A stretch of DNA of 64,000 nucleotides, taken from the NCBI RefSeq assembly GCF_000149955.1, contig NC_030987.1, forward strand, positions 590,003 through 654,002. The letters run 5' to 3'. The position numbers and the translations under genes were made by a program. This DNA is from Fusarium oxysporum f. sp. lycopersici 4287. Taxonomy: Eukaryota; Ascomycota; Sordariomycetes; Hypocreales; Nectriaceae. Under the pieces are notes generated by a model. That model had not been told where the DNA came from. It did not search any database and was given only the letters and a program-made list of their open reading frames with translations. Below, in pieces: positions 10,997 to 24,019 of the stretch (the stretch's first letter is position 1; each line of letters begins with the position of its first letter).

Positions 10997-12998
10997 ATGG
11001 AGTCGGAATTGACTACACGGCCCGCCAAGATGTCGAAACGAAGCTGGTCCGAGGCTGAGAATGGTGAGAATCAGTTTCCGCCGCAGATCTCGAGAAAGGT
11101 CAAGGCTTGTACGGCATGTCGAAGACAGAAGGTATGGCGTGCAAGTGGTGTGATGGAGTGATGCTGATGATGAGTAGATTAAATGTCTGATTGATGAGAA
11201 TGGACCGCCTTGTCGACGATGTGCGGAGAAGGGACTCGGTTGTGTCTTGGGGAAGAATCTGCAGACAATTCTTGATGAGAAATCGCAGTACAGTAACTCC
11301 TCTCTTTAACACTTCATCTCTCTGACAGTCTTTAGATTAGTTCAAGACGTCGAGCAAATGCATAATTTCCTCAAACAAGTCGCCGGCAGACTCGACCTGG
11401 ACTTACCACCACTCCGCTCATCTTCCGGATCTGCAGAAGGACCAAAAGATGAATCACCAAGCCTGTCAAACAAAGGCCATCACGTTCCCTCACGCGACAA
11501 CTCACCAAAGCTCATGCCAGAAGACGATGATGTTCCATATGCGCCTATCCACTCACTATATACACTCACTAAACTACGCGCTCTTCGGTCACCGGATGAT
11601 ATGAATTCGCAGCAGAATCCAGGTATGGAAGATGTGATAACGAAACGTCTCATATCATTAGCCGACGCAGAACGACTTTTCAACTTTTACCGAAAACGTC
11701 TGGATCCGTATATCTATCTCATTGGATGTCCCTATGAGACGATGCAAGAGTGCCGACAAAAGAGCCAATTCCTTCTCGTAGCAGTCCTCACAGTAGCAGC
11801 TCTTCATGACTCAACCGCAGATTACATATACCCCGTAATAAGCTCCGAATTCCGCAGACTCTTCGAGACATCAATATTCGAAAGACGCCTAAGCCGCGAT
11901 TATCTCCGTGCCCTATGCATCGGGTGCTACTGGCTAAGCGATTTGTCATGGATGCTATCAGGCCACGCAATACGAAGAGCAGCTGAATTCGACCTTCATA
12001 ACAGTTACGACAGAGCTATCGAAAAAGCTAGTACCGAGGATGCGCAGTGTGCGAGGATTTGGTACATACTCTGTGTTTGCGATCAGCAGCTTGCGACGCA
12101 GTATGGGAGACCGTCGATAGTGCAGGAAGATCCTTCGACGCAGGGCGCTACGGATTTCTTGCATTGTGCTGTTTCGCATGAAGAGGATAGACGGTTGTTG
12201 AGTCAAGTGACTGTTGTGAGCATTTTGAGGAGTATCCGTGAGCTGTTTACTGCGAATAAGGGGAAGCCGATACCAAGGCTGCATTTGAACCATATTTCGC
12301 ATTTTCGGATACAACTTGATCAGTGGTTCGCTTTCTGGACAGATCAAGTTCAAGGTAACTTATTCAAATCCTTTCTTGCACCAGAATATCAGAGCTAATG
12401 TATATCAGAACGCTGGCCTGGCATCGGTGGCTTTCCAAGAAAAGGCATCATCCTCCACTACAACTTCGCCCAACTGTACTTATACTCCCACGTATTCCGC
12501 GGTCTCTCCAAAGACGAACACATCCCGCATTACTTCCTCGACTGTGCTCTGAACGGTATAACAGCCGCCACAACGATCATCGACAAATTCGTCAACGACC
12601 CCGACGTAGCCCTCGGCATCGTCGGGATGCCATCATACGTTCACTCCATGACAGCATTCGCCTCCATGTTTCTCACAAAAGTCGCGACAAAATATCACGA
12701 TCTCATCGAACGTGATAAAGTCTACGAACTAATCATGGGATTGGTCCAGCAGTTTCGGTCACAGCCAGCTGGGAAGTGGCATCTGGCGAATCTCATGACT
12801 GGTGGGCTTGAGAGGATGGCGCAGACGCTCAAGTTGGAAATTCCAGGGGATATGGGCCCGCCGTTGGGGGTTGAGATGGATCAGAATGTTGATGCAGGGA
12901 TATCGGGAGTTTCAGGGGTTGATGCTTTTTTCCCTGACTTGCCGGGCGATTTCTTTTTTAACTACGATATGAGTTTCGAGATGTCTGCGCCTTTGTAG
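10997..12998 (+). CDS. Zn2Cys6 transcription factor
   Basis: Four exons are predicted: 10997-11131, 11178-11292, 11341-12354 and 12409-12998, about 617 residues. The binuclear zinc cluster is C38-X2-C41-X6-C48-X8-C57-X2-C60-X6-C67. The first intron falls inside it, after Lys45. A short linker and heptad-like helix (QDVEQMHNFLKQVAGRLDL) follow, then the fungal middle homology region, seen as LRSPDD...LISLADAERLFNFY, the FLLVAVLTVAAL segment and CIGCYWLSDLSWMLSGHAIR. The third exon start is uncertain: an acceptor at 11328 also keeps frame but makes a 36-base intron, so 11340 (48 bases) is preferred. The target genes are unknown; neighbours give no clear pathway. Confidence 0.87.
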
Positions 12999-13213
12999 AG
13001 TCAGGAGTTGTATGTACATGTAACTTATCGTTTGTCAGATCCAGAAGGATTAGAAAGTAAAGCTGCCGAGCCTGGCCACCGAAAGCATTATATACTGAAG
13101 AACCCATATGAACCGAATTTATTCTGAACAACAATGAATCAAAATGAGGCAAGAGTGTTAATAGAGGGAGGCGCAAATCAAATCAACTCTCGGGACAATC
13201 GAGTCTATGTCAT

Positions 13214-16200
13214 CTATTCGAAATGAAATAATAACAACTTTCCGGAGTCCCCCACAGCAAGACGATTACCACCATACCAAACTTGGCTCAAGTTCTCCAG
13301 CATGAATTTCAAGAACCTCTGCCCGTTGTAATATATCCATTCCTCCTCATCAAACAATATCCGTATTTCTTTATCAAAACCTAGTTCAGAAACATCTGAC
13401 TTGATTCGATAACAATCAATAAACGCCCGACCCGTTAAATAGACGTGTGTCTCGTCTCGAGAAAACGAGATGTCTGAATAGCCTCCATTGCCCGGCTTAG
13501 TGACTAGAAACTTGAGGCCGCTTGATTCATCCCAGAGAATGACAGAAGGATTGGGAAATGATCTGGCTGCGACCAAAGTGTTGCTTGTTGAGACTAAACC
13601 TAGCACCAGAATCCGAGTGGGAGATTGCTCAAGAGGCAAATGGATCGAGGATCTAGATATTTCATGTTGGAAGAGGCATCTGGGACCATCGCGTGAAGTT
13701 GTGGTCCAGATGCAAATAGTACTGAATGAAGCGAGAGCCAGGATAAAACCTTTAGGGGACAGAGCCATCGCCATGACTTGTTCGATAGTCTTCGGATCAC
13801 TTGCTCGAAAACTGTCCTTTAGGGCCCAGACCTTCAGAGTTGTACCATAAGCCACAGCCAAGTACTCATCGTTTGCAGAAAGCGCAACAGCCATCATCTG
13901 CTGCTCCCCAGGCGTCGCGAAGGCAAAATGGCGTTTAAGAGCAGGACCCAACTTCCAGACCTCGAGTGTCCGGAGATTATAGACTGCTGCCGTTCTTCCA
14001 TTGACCCATGATGCGCTGATCTGACTGGAGCTTAACTCAGGCCTGATGCCCACTGGATCTGGCCCTGAGGCGCTTCGGAGACTTAAACCATCAGAGCAGA
14101 TACTAAGCTGGGCTTGGATCTTGTACTCAGGATCTTGTGGTGACGACTCTGCGTTGCTGATTTTCCCCATCATCCATATGTAAAACATATTCTTGGCGCA
14201 TGACATGAGAGACTCGCTGTCTGCCGAGAAGCTAAGTATCTCCAAGTCATCGAGGGCATGGATATGGACTGCCAATTGTCCCTCATACGTCTCGCCCGAG
14301 AGATCCCAGAGTTTCAGGCGTGCGTCGTCTTCGGACACTAAGAAATGACCGTTCGGCGAGATGACAACTCTCTTTATGTCCACAAGGTTTTCGATTGTCT
14401 CAAGCTCTGCTAATGGACCTTGGGGCACAGTGGCGCTGCGAAGCTTTTCGGTGCCCCATATCTTGAGAGAATCAGGGTATCTCGAGATAATTCTTTCTCC
14501 TCCTGGTAGAAAGGCCATGATATCACCATAGTGACTAGCGTATTCTCTAGTCGATCCAACGTTTCTGGTTTGTAGCGAGTGGACATTTATATCGAAACCA
14601 CTTTGAATGAGAAGGTGTTTCCCATCAGGTGAATATGCAAGACTCTGTGACATGCATTCTTGGTTACAGAAATTGTGGACGCATGACCCAGTCCTGATTT
14701 CTATCAATTCAACTGATCCTTTTCCAAAGTTGAGATGCCAGTCCGTAAGTGCCATAGCGATCTGAGAACCGTCCGGAGAGATAGACAGGCTATGGACCAT
14801 TTCTTGCGTGAATCTCAGTGGTTGGAAGACCTCTCCGGTTTGTAATTCCAGATGTACAATATTTCTGTGAGGGCATAAGGATCAATGGAGACTTCGTTTC
14901 CGTTCATAGTTGCTATTACACATGGATAGATGTCAGCAATAGAAAACGCAACTCCCAAGAGTGTGTCAATTCTCGGTTGTAGTGAATAATATGTACTCGC
15001 ACTCTTTGGTAGAAGGTCATAGGCCAAGACCTTGCCTTCTGGTGATAGAGATAAAAGACCAAGTCCATCTTGAGTCCAAGTCAGAGCAAAAGCCGGATCA
15101 TCGATGGTGAACTTGTCAACGCGAGCTCCTCTTCCTATATGCCAAAGTTCCATGCGCTGAGAGAAATCGGACCCCTCTAATGCCCAACAGGCAAAGGCGC
15201 TAGTTTCACCATCCGGTGACATTGCAAAAGAGTCAATTCCCCTGATTTTTTTTTTTTTTTTTTTTTTTTTTTGGAAGGGCAGCTCTTTCAAACAAGGATT
15301 CTAAGGATCTACCACGCCTCGAATATCTTTTATGCCAAGCAGCCGCCTTTCCCAGAACAGCCTTTTAATTACGCTGTCAGTGGGACTGAATACGAGGGCA
15401 ATGCCATAAGTTTGCAATGGCCTCTCTCGTATAATGTCCCAGTGCGAAAGGGGAAATCGTCTGATATCTTTCAAAAGATGCAGGAGAGTCTGGAAAGATG
15501 GAGTATACTGTTTCTGAAGGTCTGTTAGTAACGATCTCAGATCCTGGGAGACGGATAAGTTATCGTGATAGCTACAAATAGGCTACCGATGGCCTTTGAA
15601 AAATGTGGTAGCCCGCCCAGGATGGCCATACATTCAGCCCGTTGTAAGAAGTGGTCGTTGAGAAATGACTCTAAGTAATGGGCTTGCAAAGCATTCTCCT
15701 GGGCCCTGAGCAAGTGATGCGACCAATGTGATGAGGCGTATTGGAGACCCCGACAGATATACTGATTAATTGTAGTTGGTTCGATATCTGTCTGTAATGT
15801 ACCTGGGCCTTGTACCTGGCATATGTTCTGGTGAAGTCCTTTCCGAAGACACTCGATACCCTTTTCTGCCAGGTACTTGTGGAGCTCCCTTTCATCGGAA
15901 CTGAGCCACCTCGTCTTTGAAGATTCTATCTCCAATATAAAATCGTTGAATGACTTGTGAACCACTTTGATTGGGGATGAATAATCCACCGTGGGTTCTA
16001 TGACAGCGTGGCAAGACCAGAGCCAATGATCAACTGTATCAGTCTCAATGTCCAGGATGTGTCCCAATGCTTCAACCGTCAGGGCTCTTCTGCGAGCGCC
16101 AAAGACCCCAGTATCGCTTGGAGTTCACGTTTTTCAAGGCTGGTAAGGCACTCAGGCCTGCCATCTTGACGATCCCGATATACGTACTCAAAAACTGTCG

Positions 16201-16690
16201 TGTACATTTCATCGACCTGTGTTGTGGAAGGCTTCTCATTCTGTCTGTTCAGCTAGCTATCGAGTCGCCGCTTCGGATGGCTTCCGGGTGTCCCGCCGTG
16301 TACGAAACGGAGGAGCGTAGATGCATAAATGAACAGTGGGGATGGGTCCGTTGCTCGTTTTATATCTCCTGAAATTGATCGTTCGTTGGCCTTGTCTCTT
16401 CAATCTCCGCCTCATTTCGGATCTTTGCAAACCCACGCTTTAGTATTTCTCCAATATCAGAAGCTGCATCTTCGCAAAAATCTGTGGCCAGTGACAAAGA
16501 ACGATGCGGTACTTGGTTCATTGCTTTTGCGCACTGGGAGCTCATCACGACTGGTAACGAGAAGGCGAATACGCAAAGTCGTCAGATCTTTTAATCGGTC
16601 AAGCAGACCCATTATCTCAGTTGCTCGATCCAAGTTAGCGCACTCATCGAGTGCGTCGATTATGATCAGCCTTAGGGAGCAAGAAAACTT
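13214..16690 (-). pseudogene. Decayed NACHT-WD40 (NLR-like, STAND) gene
   Basis: Read on the minus strand from about 16690, the pieces run in the order of a fungal NACHT-WD40 protein. There is a Walker B and sensor region (LIIIDALDECANLDR, LRIRLLVTSRD), a winged-helix-like part (DPSPLFIYASTLLRF, KRELQAILGSLAL), the VVHKSFNDFILE block, the NIC/YASSHWSHHL block, then WD40-like repeats with SPDG motifs. The end (EEWIYYNGQRFL, GNRLAVGDSGKLLLF) is typical of this family. The reading frame breaks near 16380, 16255, 16080, 15540, 15308 (TAG where Trp is expected) and 14868. The P-loop and N-terminal effector domain are absent upstream of 16690. A 27-base poly-T (15246-15272) interrupts the first WD repeat. 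Intact homologues act in heterokaryon incompatibility and nonself recognition. The WD part from 14800 to 13214 is still open. Confidence 0.85.
15246..15272. repeat. 27-base poly-T tract
   Basis: An uninterrupted run of 27 T on the plus strand sits inside the NACHT-WD40 relic. On the gene strand it reads as nine Lys codons. It may be slippage in a dead gene; its length may also be unreliable in the assembly. Confidence 0.85.
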
Positions 16691-16703
16691 CTGACCCTAA
16701 ACC

Positions 16704-16802
16704 AAGGGGCCAGAAGAAAAATACTAGTCTAAAGGTCTACTAAATTTGCCCAAATCCTTTTGTAATTTAGGATAGAGGTCCTGAGTTTTCTGGGCCCCCT
16801 TT
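16704..16802. repeat. About 98-base imperfect palindrome at the broken end of the NACHT-WD40 relic
   Basis: The segment starts AAGGGGCCAGAAGAAAA and ends with the near-complement TTTTCTGGGCCCCCTTTT; an inner pair CTAAATT/AATTTAG surrounds the centre. It lies where NACHT homology stops. It could be a small MITE-like element or a leftover of a larger insertion. No clear target-site duplication was seen. Confidence 0.35.
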
Positions 16803-16884
16803 TGATGTGCTCGTGGATATATGGAGTGTTTATGCTGATAAGAGAATTTCTACCTATATTTATTCTGGATACTTCTATTCTATT

Positions 16885-18209
16885 TCACAAATCTTCATCT
16901 GAAAGTTCACCAGGCAAAGGCATACCACAACCCCCACCTTCACATCCACGTTCATCATAATCAGAATCATAAGCATGATTCACCGTGCTTATGATCCTAC
17001 AAACTGTGTTTATCCAGCAACACAGGGTCGGGTCCCGATGTATAAGGTCGACCCCAACGCTCTTGAACAAAGCCTCGGGATACTCATCGCAGACATGATC
17101 AGCATTGCTTTGAATTTCCTTCAGTTGCGGAAAATCAACAGCCACATTCTTAGCTAAAATGAGCAGATCGTTCTGCATACAGCCATACGGCGTCTGTGTG
17201 CGTTCCGAAAGTTCAAGAGATATGATACTCGGCGGAAGGATGTGAACAAGAGACTTGAACACGCAATTTCCCTCGCAACAGGTGGGGTATTTCGGGCCAT
17301 AAAGAAGGTATGTGTGGAGGAACAGTCTCTTGAGTCGGGTAAATTGCTTTAGGCTGGGCATTTCATGATTCCCTCGGTCACAGTAATGTCTCATGTCAAG
17401 GTGCAGAGTCTCGAGACTGGCGTGAAACCTAGGTTTGTCGAGGAGGTTTACAACGCCCACGATGTTAGAGTCGAAGGAAGTGTAGGAGAATGTAGATAGG
17501 GTACCAGTGCAGGCTGATAGAAGGTGGCCTAAGGTAGTGGCTTGAACAGCGTTCCGAGATCGAATGTGAAGGTTCCTTAGGCAAGGCATGTTCGGAAACC
17601 AGTCTGACGCCGAAGTCACCAAGGTCTCAAGCTCCGGTGTCCAAGCAAGTAAGTTTGGGAGAGAATAATCGGTCTCAAGTGTCTTGAGCGGAATAGAGTT
17701 GATACCCAGGACGCCGAGAGTAACAGGTGACACATCGAGTTGCCAACGACGATCTTCCTCAATACCAATGTGATACAGATTCGGGAGGATAGACACCAGA
17801 ATAGACAGAAGTTGGCCTGCGGCAGTGGGAATAAAGTCGCGCGACCTCATGTTTTTGGGTGGACGTGTCCCTTGAAAAAACGCTCGTTTTATGGTAGACG
17901 AACGAGGATCGTGGCGTTTGTCAGAGACATCCTGGGCACTACTTCCAAAGGTGCGTGCACAAGTATCGAAAACTTTTCGGCTTTGATCAAAGTCAAGTGA
18001 TTCAACCAAGCGGACTTTTAGAAAGACAGTTTTGACAGAGCGAGCCAAGTCCGGCCGAGAGGCGATGGTCTGAAGAAATGGCTCAAGCCGTCGCTCCCAC
18101 GGATTAGGGGCATCCCAACTGGTGTAATAAGGATCAAACGAATGATGTAAGATCTCTTGGGCAAAGGGACGGAAATATCGCGAGACCAGGCAAAGGTTGT
18201 ATAGGGTTG
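16885..18209 (-). pseudogene. F-box/LRR-like gene, 3' part (downstream of Helitron copy A)
   Basis: This frame continues the F-box gene whose first part is at 24492-24336. Joining base 24336 to 18209 gives a continuous 493-codon frame with no stop. This part begins LYNLCLVSRYFRPFAQEIL, the usual region after an F-box. It continues with irregular leucine-rich segments (LPNLYHIGIEE, LKTLETDYSLPNLL, MPCLRNLHIRSRN, LKQFTRLKRLFLHTYLL) and a Cys/Gly-rich acidic tail ending GELSDEDL. F-box proteins recruit substrates to SCF ubiquitin ligases. The Helitron interrupts the gene about 50 codons in, so it is presumably nonfunctional unless transcription restarts at a downstream Met. Confidence 0.88.
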
Positions 18210-18221
18210 TAAAATACTACG

Positions 18222-18264
18222 CCACCCCATGCACATTGGAGCGGCGATGGGGCGCATGGGGTAG
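18222..18264 (-). repeat. 3' terminal hairpin of Helitron copy A
   Basis: CTACCCCATGC pairs with GCATGGGGTGG (11 bp, one G-T), with a 21-base loop ending 12 bases before the element terminus. Helitron 3' hairpins act as the rolling-circle termination signal. Confidence 0.8.
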
Positions 18265-18266
18265 CC

Positions 18267-18278
18267 TCAGCCGAAGGC
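18267..18278 (-). repeat. Subterminal inverted repeat, 3' copy (element A)
   Basis: GCCTTCGGCTGA on the element strand is the exact complement of TCAGCCGAAGGC at the 5' end (24322-24333). The TGA stop codon of the Rep-helicase gene is its last three bases. Confidence 0.8.
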
Positions 18279-21200
18279 CGTGTGTCCGCGGGCCGGGAAG
18301 CTATTACTACTACTACGTACTGATCCAGTGCCATGGCCATTCTTGGTATTATATATCATGTAAGGACTCCGTGTAAGAACCTGTCGTTTCCTAAGCTCCT
18401 GATCCCTCATCTTCATCTTCATGCCATCCGGGGGAGACCCGTAGACCAGGTGATTACGATCAAATGGCGCATCTAACATCAAACCCTCAAGCGTTTTTAC
18501 ACGAGAGACAGCCACGTAGCTTAAACCGGTCTGAAAGTCCCGGCAGGAGAGATCCGTCACGATCATATCTTCTGTGATGCTTTGTGACTTGTGCACGGTA
18601 ATAGCGTAGCATACGATCAGGGGAAACTGCGTGCGAGCGCAGAGAGTGGCTCCGATGAGAAAGTCTCTCTCAACTGGGAGAATTGGGACAATCTTTTTGC
18701 CATCGGGGGTGGTCAGGAACACCGGTCCGTTGTACTTGTCAAACTCCATCATGATAACACAAGGAGGATCTTGGATGGGGTCAGCCCCGGGTGCCCAGCC
18801 GATGTCGTAAACCGTACCGCGAGCGCCGTTGCAGAGGCCAACGGGCTGCCAAAGGTTAGACGTCAGCATCAGACGAGCGCCAATGCATATAGGGATCTGC
18901 TTCGCAAGGTTGCCCGCCTTGTCATCAGGGGCAGCAGCCGCACCAGGGCCGACGTTCTTAGCTTTGACCTGGACGACTGGCCGGCCGAGGCGGTCGAGGT
19001 GATAGTGGTTATACTCGTTCACCCTATCTTTGGTAGCGTATACTCGCAGGGCGCTGGAAAACCTCGCGACCTCTCGATCGTCTAGTTTTGCCTGCACGCG
19101 GGTGGACAGGAGCTTCCAAGACTCCATAGATAGTTGGAGCAGCCGCAGTTCCCCGAGAGCTGTGCGAAACGCCTCCTGGTCGTCGCCGCGCTGCCTCTGA
19201 ACAACCTTCAAGAATACTGATTTATCGAAGCGCCTATATGCGTTCCTGCCCTTGATCTCTACTCCCTGCACCTCTTTGTCGTAACAAAGCGGCTTCTGTA
19301 GCACAGGGGGAAGCTGGAAGAAGTCACCAACCAAGAGGATGTTCAGGCCGCCAAAGAACTCCTCATTCCTGTTCGGGAACGCCTCGCGGAGACGGTCATC
19401 GATCCACGATAGCTGACGCAGTCTTAGCATGCTCTTCTCATCGATGATGAGGTACTTGATATCCTTCAGCTTCTTCTGGAGCTGGGTCTTATCAACGGGA
19501 GATAGAGGCTTGAAGTCCTTATTGATTGGGAGGTGTAACAGGGAGTGCAAGGTAGTGCCCGATATCTGGTTTCCTGCGACGCCCGTTGGCGCAGCACGCC
19601 AAACAGGTGTCCCCCTCCCCCCTGTCGCGGATTGGAGGTGCGCGGAGAGCAGGTTAATGAGGTATGACTTGCCAGTGCCGCCTCCGCCATCCACATGGAG
19701 TAGCAACTGAGAGGGATCCTGGGTCAGGAAGTGGCCCATCACCGTATCGTATACTATGCGCTGCTCTGGATTTAGGGAATCGCGAGCCTCCAAGGGCTGA
19801 TCATCCACATCAAGGTCAAGGGTGTTTTCCGCTTTGCGTTGCTTCCAGTAGTCGCTGTTGAGAATGCCATCATCGGCATACCGCCCAACACGAGGGGTCC
19901 AATCGTAATTGATGTCAATGTCTCGGCGGCCGAGGATGTCGATGTCCTCTTCCTCCAGTGGGCGGTCAGGTAGCATGCGGGCGAGTTCATGCCAGTCCTC
20001 CTCCGCGATGGGCTCCTCATGGATCTCAAGCTCAAATTCATCCTCCTCTGCCGTCAATTCATCTGTATCTGGTTCCCCATAATGATCGTCCGCATGGGTA
20101 TCATGGTGCTGTCTGCAGTGCATGTACGCAGCCGTGAAGGAATCGAACCGCTGCCCGCCCACAACGAGCAACTCTTCTGGAGAGCGATGTGGATGAACCA
20201 TCATCAATTTAACACGGCAGAAGTCGTTAAACTGGGAAGAGGCCTCCATAGACTTGTATCGAGGGAAGTAAGACAGGACTCTCTTCTTCGCGTGAGCAGC
20301 GAGTCTCCTCCACGTGTTGAGATTGTACGATTGCAGGTATTCGAGATAGGTTATATCCTCATGCTGGTCCTTTCTCTCTAGATATTTCCTGTAGCTGCCG
20401 ATGGCCTCGTTGACATCTCCGTCCACACGATACGAACGTGCCTGTCGCTCCAACGGACGGCAGTCCACGGTGACAACCATACGGGTGCCTTCTTGCAGCG
20501 GAATGTTAAGCAGCAGATGGGAAATCTCCTGCGCCGAGTAATCTCTCTCGGCAATCAGCTTGTTCATCAGGCGAGAGGAGAAGGACAACAGGGGCTGAAC
20601 GTGCGATGTGTGAGGCAAGACCTGGTCTGCAAGCCTGGCGAAAGACTCGGTCTTCTTCTCAGATTTACTGCAATACTTCGCAGCGTACGTAATAACCGCC
20701 TGTAAGCTGGTGCAAGGAGATATGTCGATATTGGCTAGCCAGCCTAGGATAATCGCAGGATTGAAGTTATTCATGAGGCTGTCATTCCGGGCCGCCTCAA
20801 AGACATAGTACGACCTGCCTTCCTTCCTGATCACTGCGGCCAGCTCCCGCAAGGCACGAGGGAAGTCAAAACGACACTCCCTCTCTGGATTGGCAACGTT
20901 TGCCGCCTCGATATCCGCAGCGGCACCTTCCATGTCCCTCGCCAGATCACCGGTTCTCTTCCTCACGCGCAAGCAGTACGTGGTATTGCACTTGTGGCGC
21001 TGGCAGCGGTTGACGATTTGTGAGAGCCGCAGGAATGTCATCTCTATGCTCAGGGGATCCACGCTCAGGGGATCCACGCTCAGGGGATTACCCTCACCCT
21101 GAGGCATAGTCCTACTCGGCTCAGGGTTAATGGCAGTGACGTGGAATCCCCATGTGCGTGCAAATACATCACGAGCCGCTTCGTCCTCCATGTCGGCCCC

Positions 21201-24019
21201 TGGACAATTATCCATCCAGTACAGGCCGTGGTTGTGTGGGCTACCACGGCCTTGCCATTCGTACCGATCCCAGTAATCTGTGATGCTGAACTTCTTACTT
21301 AGCACGATATCCCGAAAGAGGGTGTATCGGCGGTAGAAGTGGAAAGCAGCAATGTGAGGGTTCTGCCGCAATAGGCGGCGCGATAGAGCCATCCTCTCCG
21401 GCTCGGTGGCGGCTAGCCAGTCGTCATACTGGGGCATGTGCTGGTAGAGACTCCGCCAGTGTAAATCTGCCGGGCTAAACGTGATGAATGCACCAGGACA
21501 ACCAAGGTTATAGGCATAGGCCTCGAGGTCCTGCCTCTTTTTGTTCCAGAATGGACGCGTACCGCGAATAGACACCGCATGCCTTGTGATCGAGTTGATC
21601 AGCGCCTGCGCCTCGGGGTCCTCGCTGTGTTCCAGCGCCTGAATAAGTTGCTCTCGCGTCAGCGGCTGCTGTCTCCCATCATGTTGCTTCACGAAGAATC
21701 TGGACCGCCCTCGTGCTTGTGACCGCATTAGCGTGTTGAAGGCGACGAAGCGGAAGGTCGGGTGGCGTGCAAAACGCCCGTCGTGCCAGCGCATCGCGTG
21801 CTCGACGTAATCCTTGTAATCAATGGAGCGCAATCGAGGTTCAACAAAGTCGGCTCTACCGTCAGGAAAGAGGCAGGGAAACGCCAAGGAGAGTAGGGCA
21901 TGAGAGCGATTGAACTCATTAATGGGTGTGTGTCGTATATTCGGGAGCTGCAGCTCGTGTTGCGCCTGCGCCTGGAAGCTTGTGGAAAGCTCTGAATCAG
22001 CTTCCGACTCTCCGGCGAGAATAGACCGCAGAGCATCGAGCTCCGTGTCCTTTGCCAACATGTCTGGCACTGCAGCCTCGTCCTCCAGGTCAGGCTCTGC
22101 CTCCTGATCTTCCTCGGGTCCAACATCCGCAGCCTCCACCTGACTCTGGGGGATGGCATCCAGGACATTGCCATCTTGGGGCAATTGATTTAGCCTCTCT
22201 TCGTCGATGACGACGCATCGATACCCAGGATGATGGCGCCGGAGGTAGTCTAGCCATATGACAACCGGCTGGCGGCGGACACGGAACTGGCGGGTGAATT
22301 GCCGACTAAGAATTGCGTGGGACGACGTATTGGCAGGACGTAGTAATACAATGTTCAACTCCTGCGGCAGAAGCGGGAGCTGGTTGTACACTAAGCCAAC
22401 CTCACGGAGAAAGTGAACTACGTGCCCCCGATACTTGTACTGCTGCCCTCGCACAAGCATAATGTTCACGTGGACGTGAACACGAGCAATCAAAGACTCT
22501 TCGGTAGGCGTAAGCTGGGGCAACCGGGCCGGTACAGGGCCAAAGTCGAGCTGATTATCCGCAGAGAAGAAGTACGGCTCGTCGGGGTGGCGTTTCTCAT
22601 CTTTTCGATAACAACGCGCACAAATGCCATCGCAATCGATCTTCATCTGGAACCAACACTCCCGGCATCGACCGCAAAACTGCATTTGGTCATTGTCCAG
22701 CTTTGTCCAGAACTCGCGGAGGATTGCCTTATCGCGACCAGTCAAGGCGCAAGCCTCAAGGTCGCCATTCCACACCGGATCTTGCGCATGAAAGACCGCC
22801 GATTCTTCAGGTGGAATTATCACTGGACTCCGAATACGCCGTGGCGGCATCGACGATCGAGTTTGCCTTCGAGATTTTCTTGGCCGCCCTCCTGTACCAG
22901 GGGCAGGACCACGGCGACCACGCCTTAGCTGTGCGGAAGGCTGCCGCAAGCGATGGCGAAGAGGGCTTCCATCCACGCAATCATTATCGTCGTTCTCGTC
23001 TTCGTCCCCTAGATCGGAATCAGACTCTACCCCTAATTGTTTGAGGTACCTCCGTGGTCGATCAGGTGAAAGCAGCAAGTTGAAATAGTCATCGGCGTCA
23101 ATATCAGATTCAGAGAACTGTCCCCTGTCATCCCCTTCCTTGATTATCCCATCCCCATCTAGAAACCCACTCGGTCGTAGTTGATCTTGACTCCCATCTA
23201 CGTTCCGTGGTTAGCCTGAACAAACTACTGGGGCCACAGAACAAGGATACCTTCTCCAGGACCCTCAAAATCTTCCAAGAAGCCAAGTTGAGATATTGTG
23301 GGAGTCAGTGACACAGTCTCCCCTGCACGGCGTCGTGAACGATGGTCGCGCTGGATAACAGCCAGCTTGGCCCTCGCCCCAGCCTTCAAGGAATCATCTT
23401 GCGAGTCCTTCCCCCCCTTGTGGAACCTGGTGGCCAAGTAAGGGTAATCCACACCAGGTGTGCTGCTTCGAAGAGTAGATGGATCAGAATGTGAGACGAG
23501 TGGATGGGTCGTTGGCTGCACAGGCGGTGACGGAGCTAGAGCCCGGAAGAGCCGCGAGCTTTGTTGGGTTGGTGGAATTGGCGTCCCTAGCACTACGTGC
23601 GGCTGGCTAATTGACTCTCCGAATAAACTCCTAGCTGTATGAAGTTGCCGTAGCTTCTCTGGCGATGTAGGCTGGGTTCCGGATCTCTCGTTGGGAGGCG
23701 ATAGGCCAGCATCTCCTTCGGTTCTCTTCGTGGCAGGTCTGCCAGGTGAGGATGGACGAAGTGCAATGTTCCGCAGCGTCTGGAGCACGACTTTGGATCT
23801 AGAATGCTTCATTTGATGAGGGTTAAGAGACTTATAGACGAGGAAGGCAGAACTTACATGAGAAACGCGCTGGTTACGGCAGTCTATGCATTGCTTAGTT
23901 TGCCCAGCAGACTGCCTCTTTGCTCTGAAGGCACTCTCCGGTCTCTCCTCCCCACAACGAGCACAAACAACGAAGAGTAAATCAGTAGAGAGCTCTTCGG
24001 GGTTGAGACCGATATCCAT
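18267..24019 (-). CDS. Helitron Rep-helicase (HUH endonuclease plus PIF1-like helicase), copy A
   Basis: Exons 24019-23858, 23806-23251 and 23197-18267 give 1882 residues. The 51-base intron at 23807-23857 contains no stop and has a length divisible by 3, so it may be optional. The 53-base intron at 23198-23250 is needed for frame. The N-terminus has a CXXC zinc-binding block (VCARCGEERPES...CIDCRNQR). A second one (FCGRCRECW...CARCYRK) follows. The Helitron-like Rep domain shows the HUH-type motif RGSPHNHGLYW (about residue 891) and the two-tyrosine motif YAAKYCSK (about 1075). The helicase has Walker A DGGGGTGKS (about 1413), Walker B LIIDEKS, GDFFQLPP and the C-terminal TVHKSQS...YVAVSR block. 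All expected catalytic motifs are present, so this copy looks competent. It nicks and unwinds DNA during rolling-circle transposition. Confidence 0.94.

Noticed and set aside
11293..11328. 36-base intron in the first Zn2Cys6 gene
   Set aside because: Frame-compatible, but shorter than any other intron here; the acceptor at 11340 gives a normal 48-base intron in the same frame.
21056..21091. CTCAGGGGATC-type short tandem repeats in the Helitron gene
   Set aside because: They encode a VDPLS repeat inside Rep in both copies, so this is a small coding repeat rather than a separate element.
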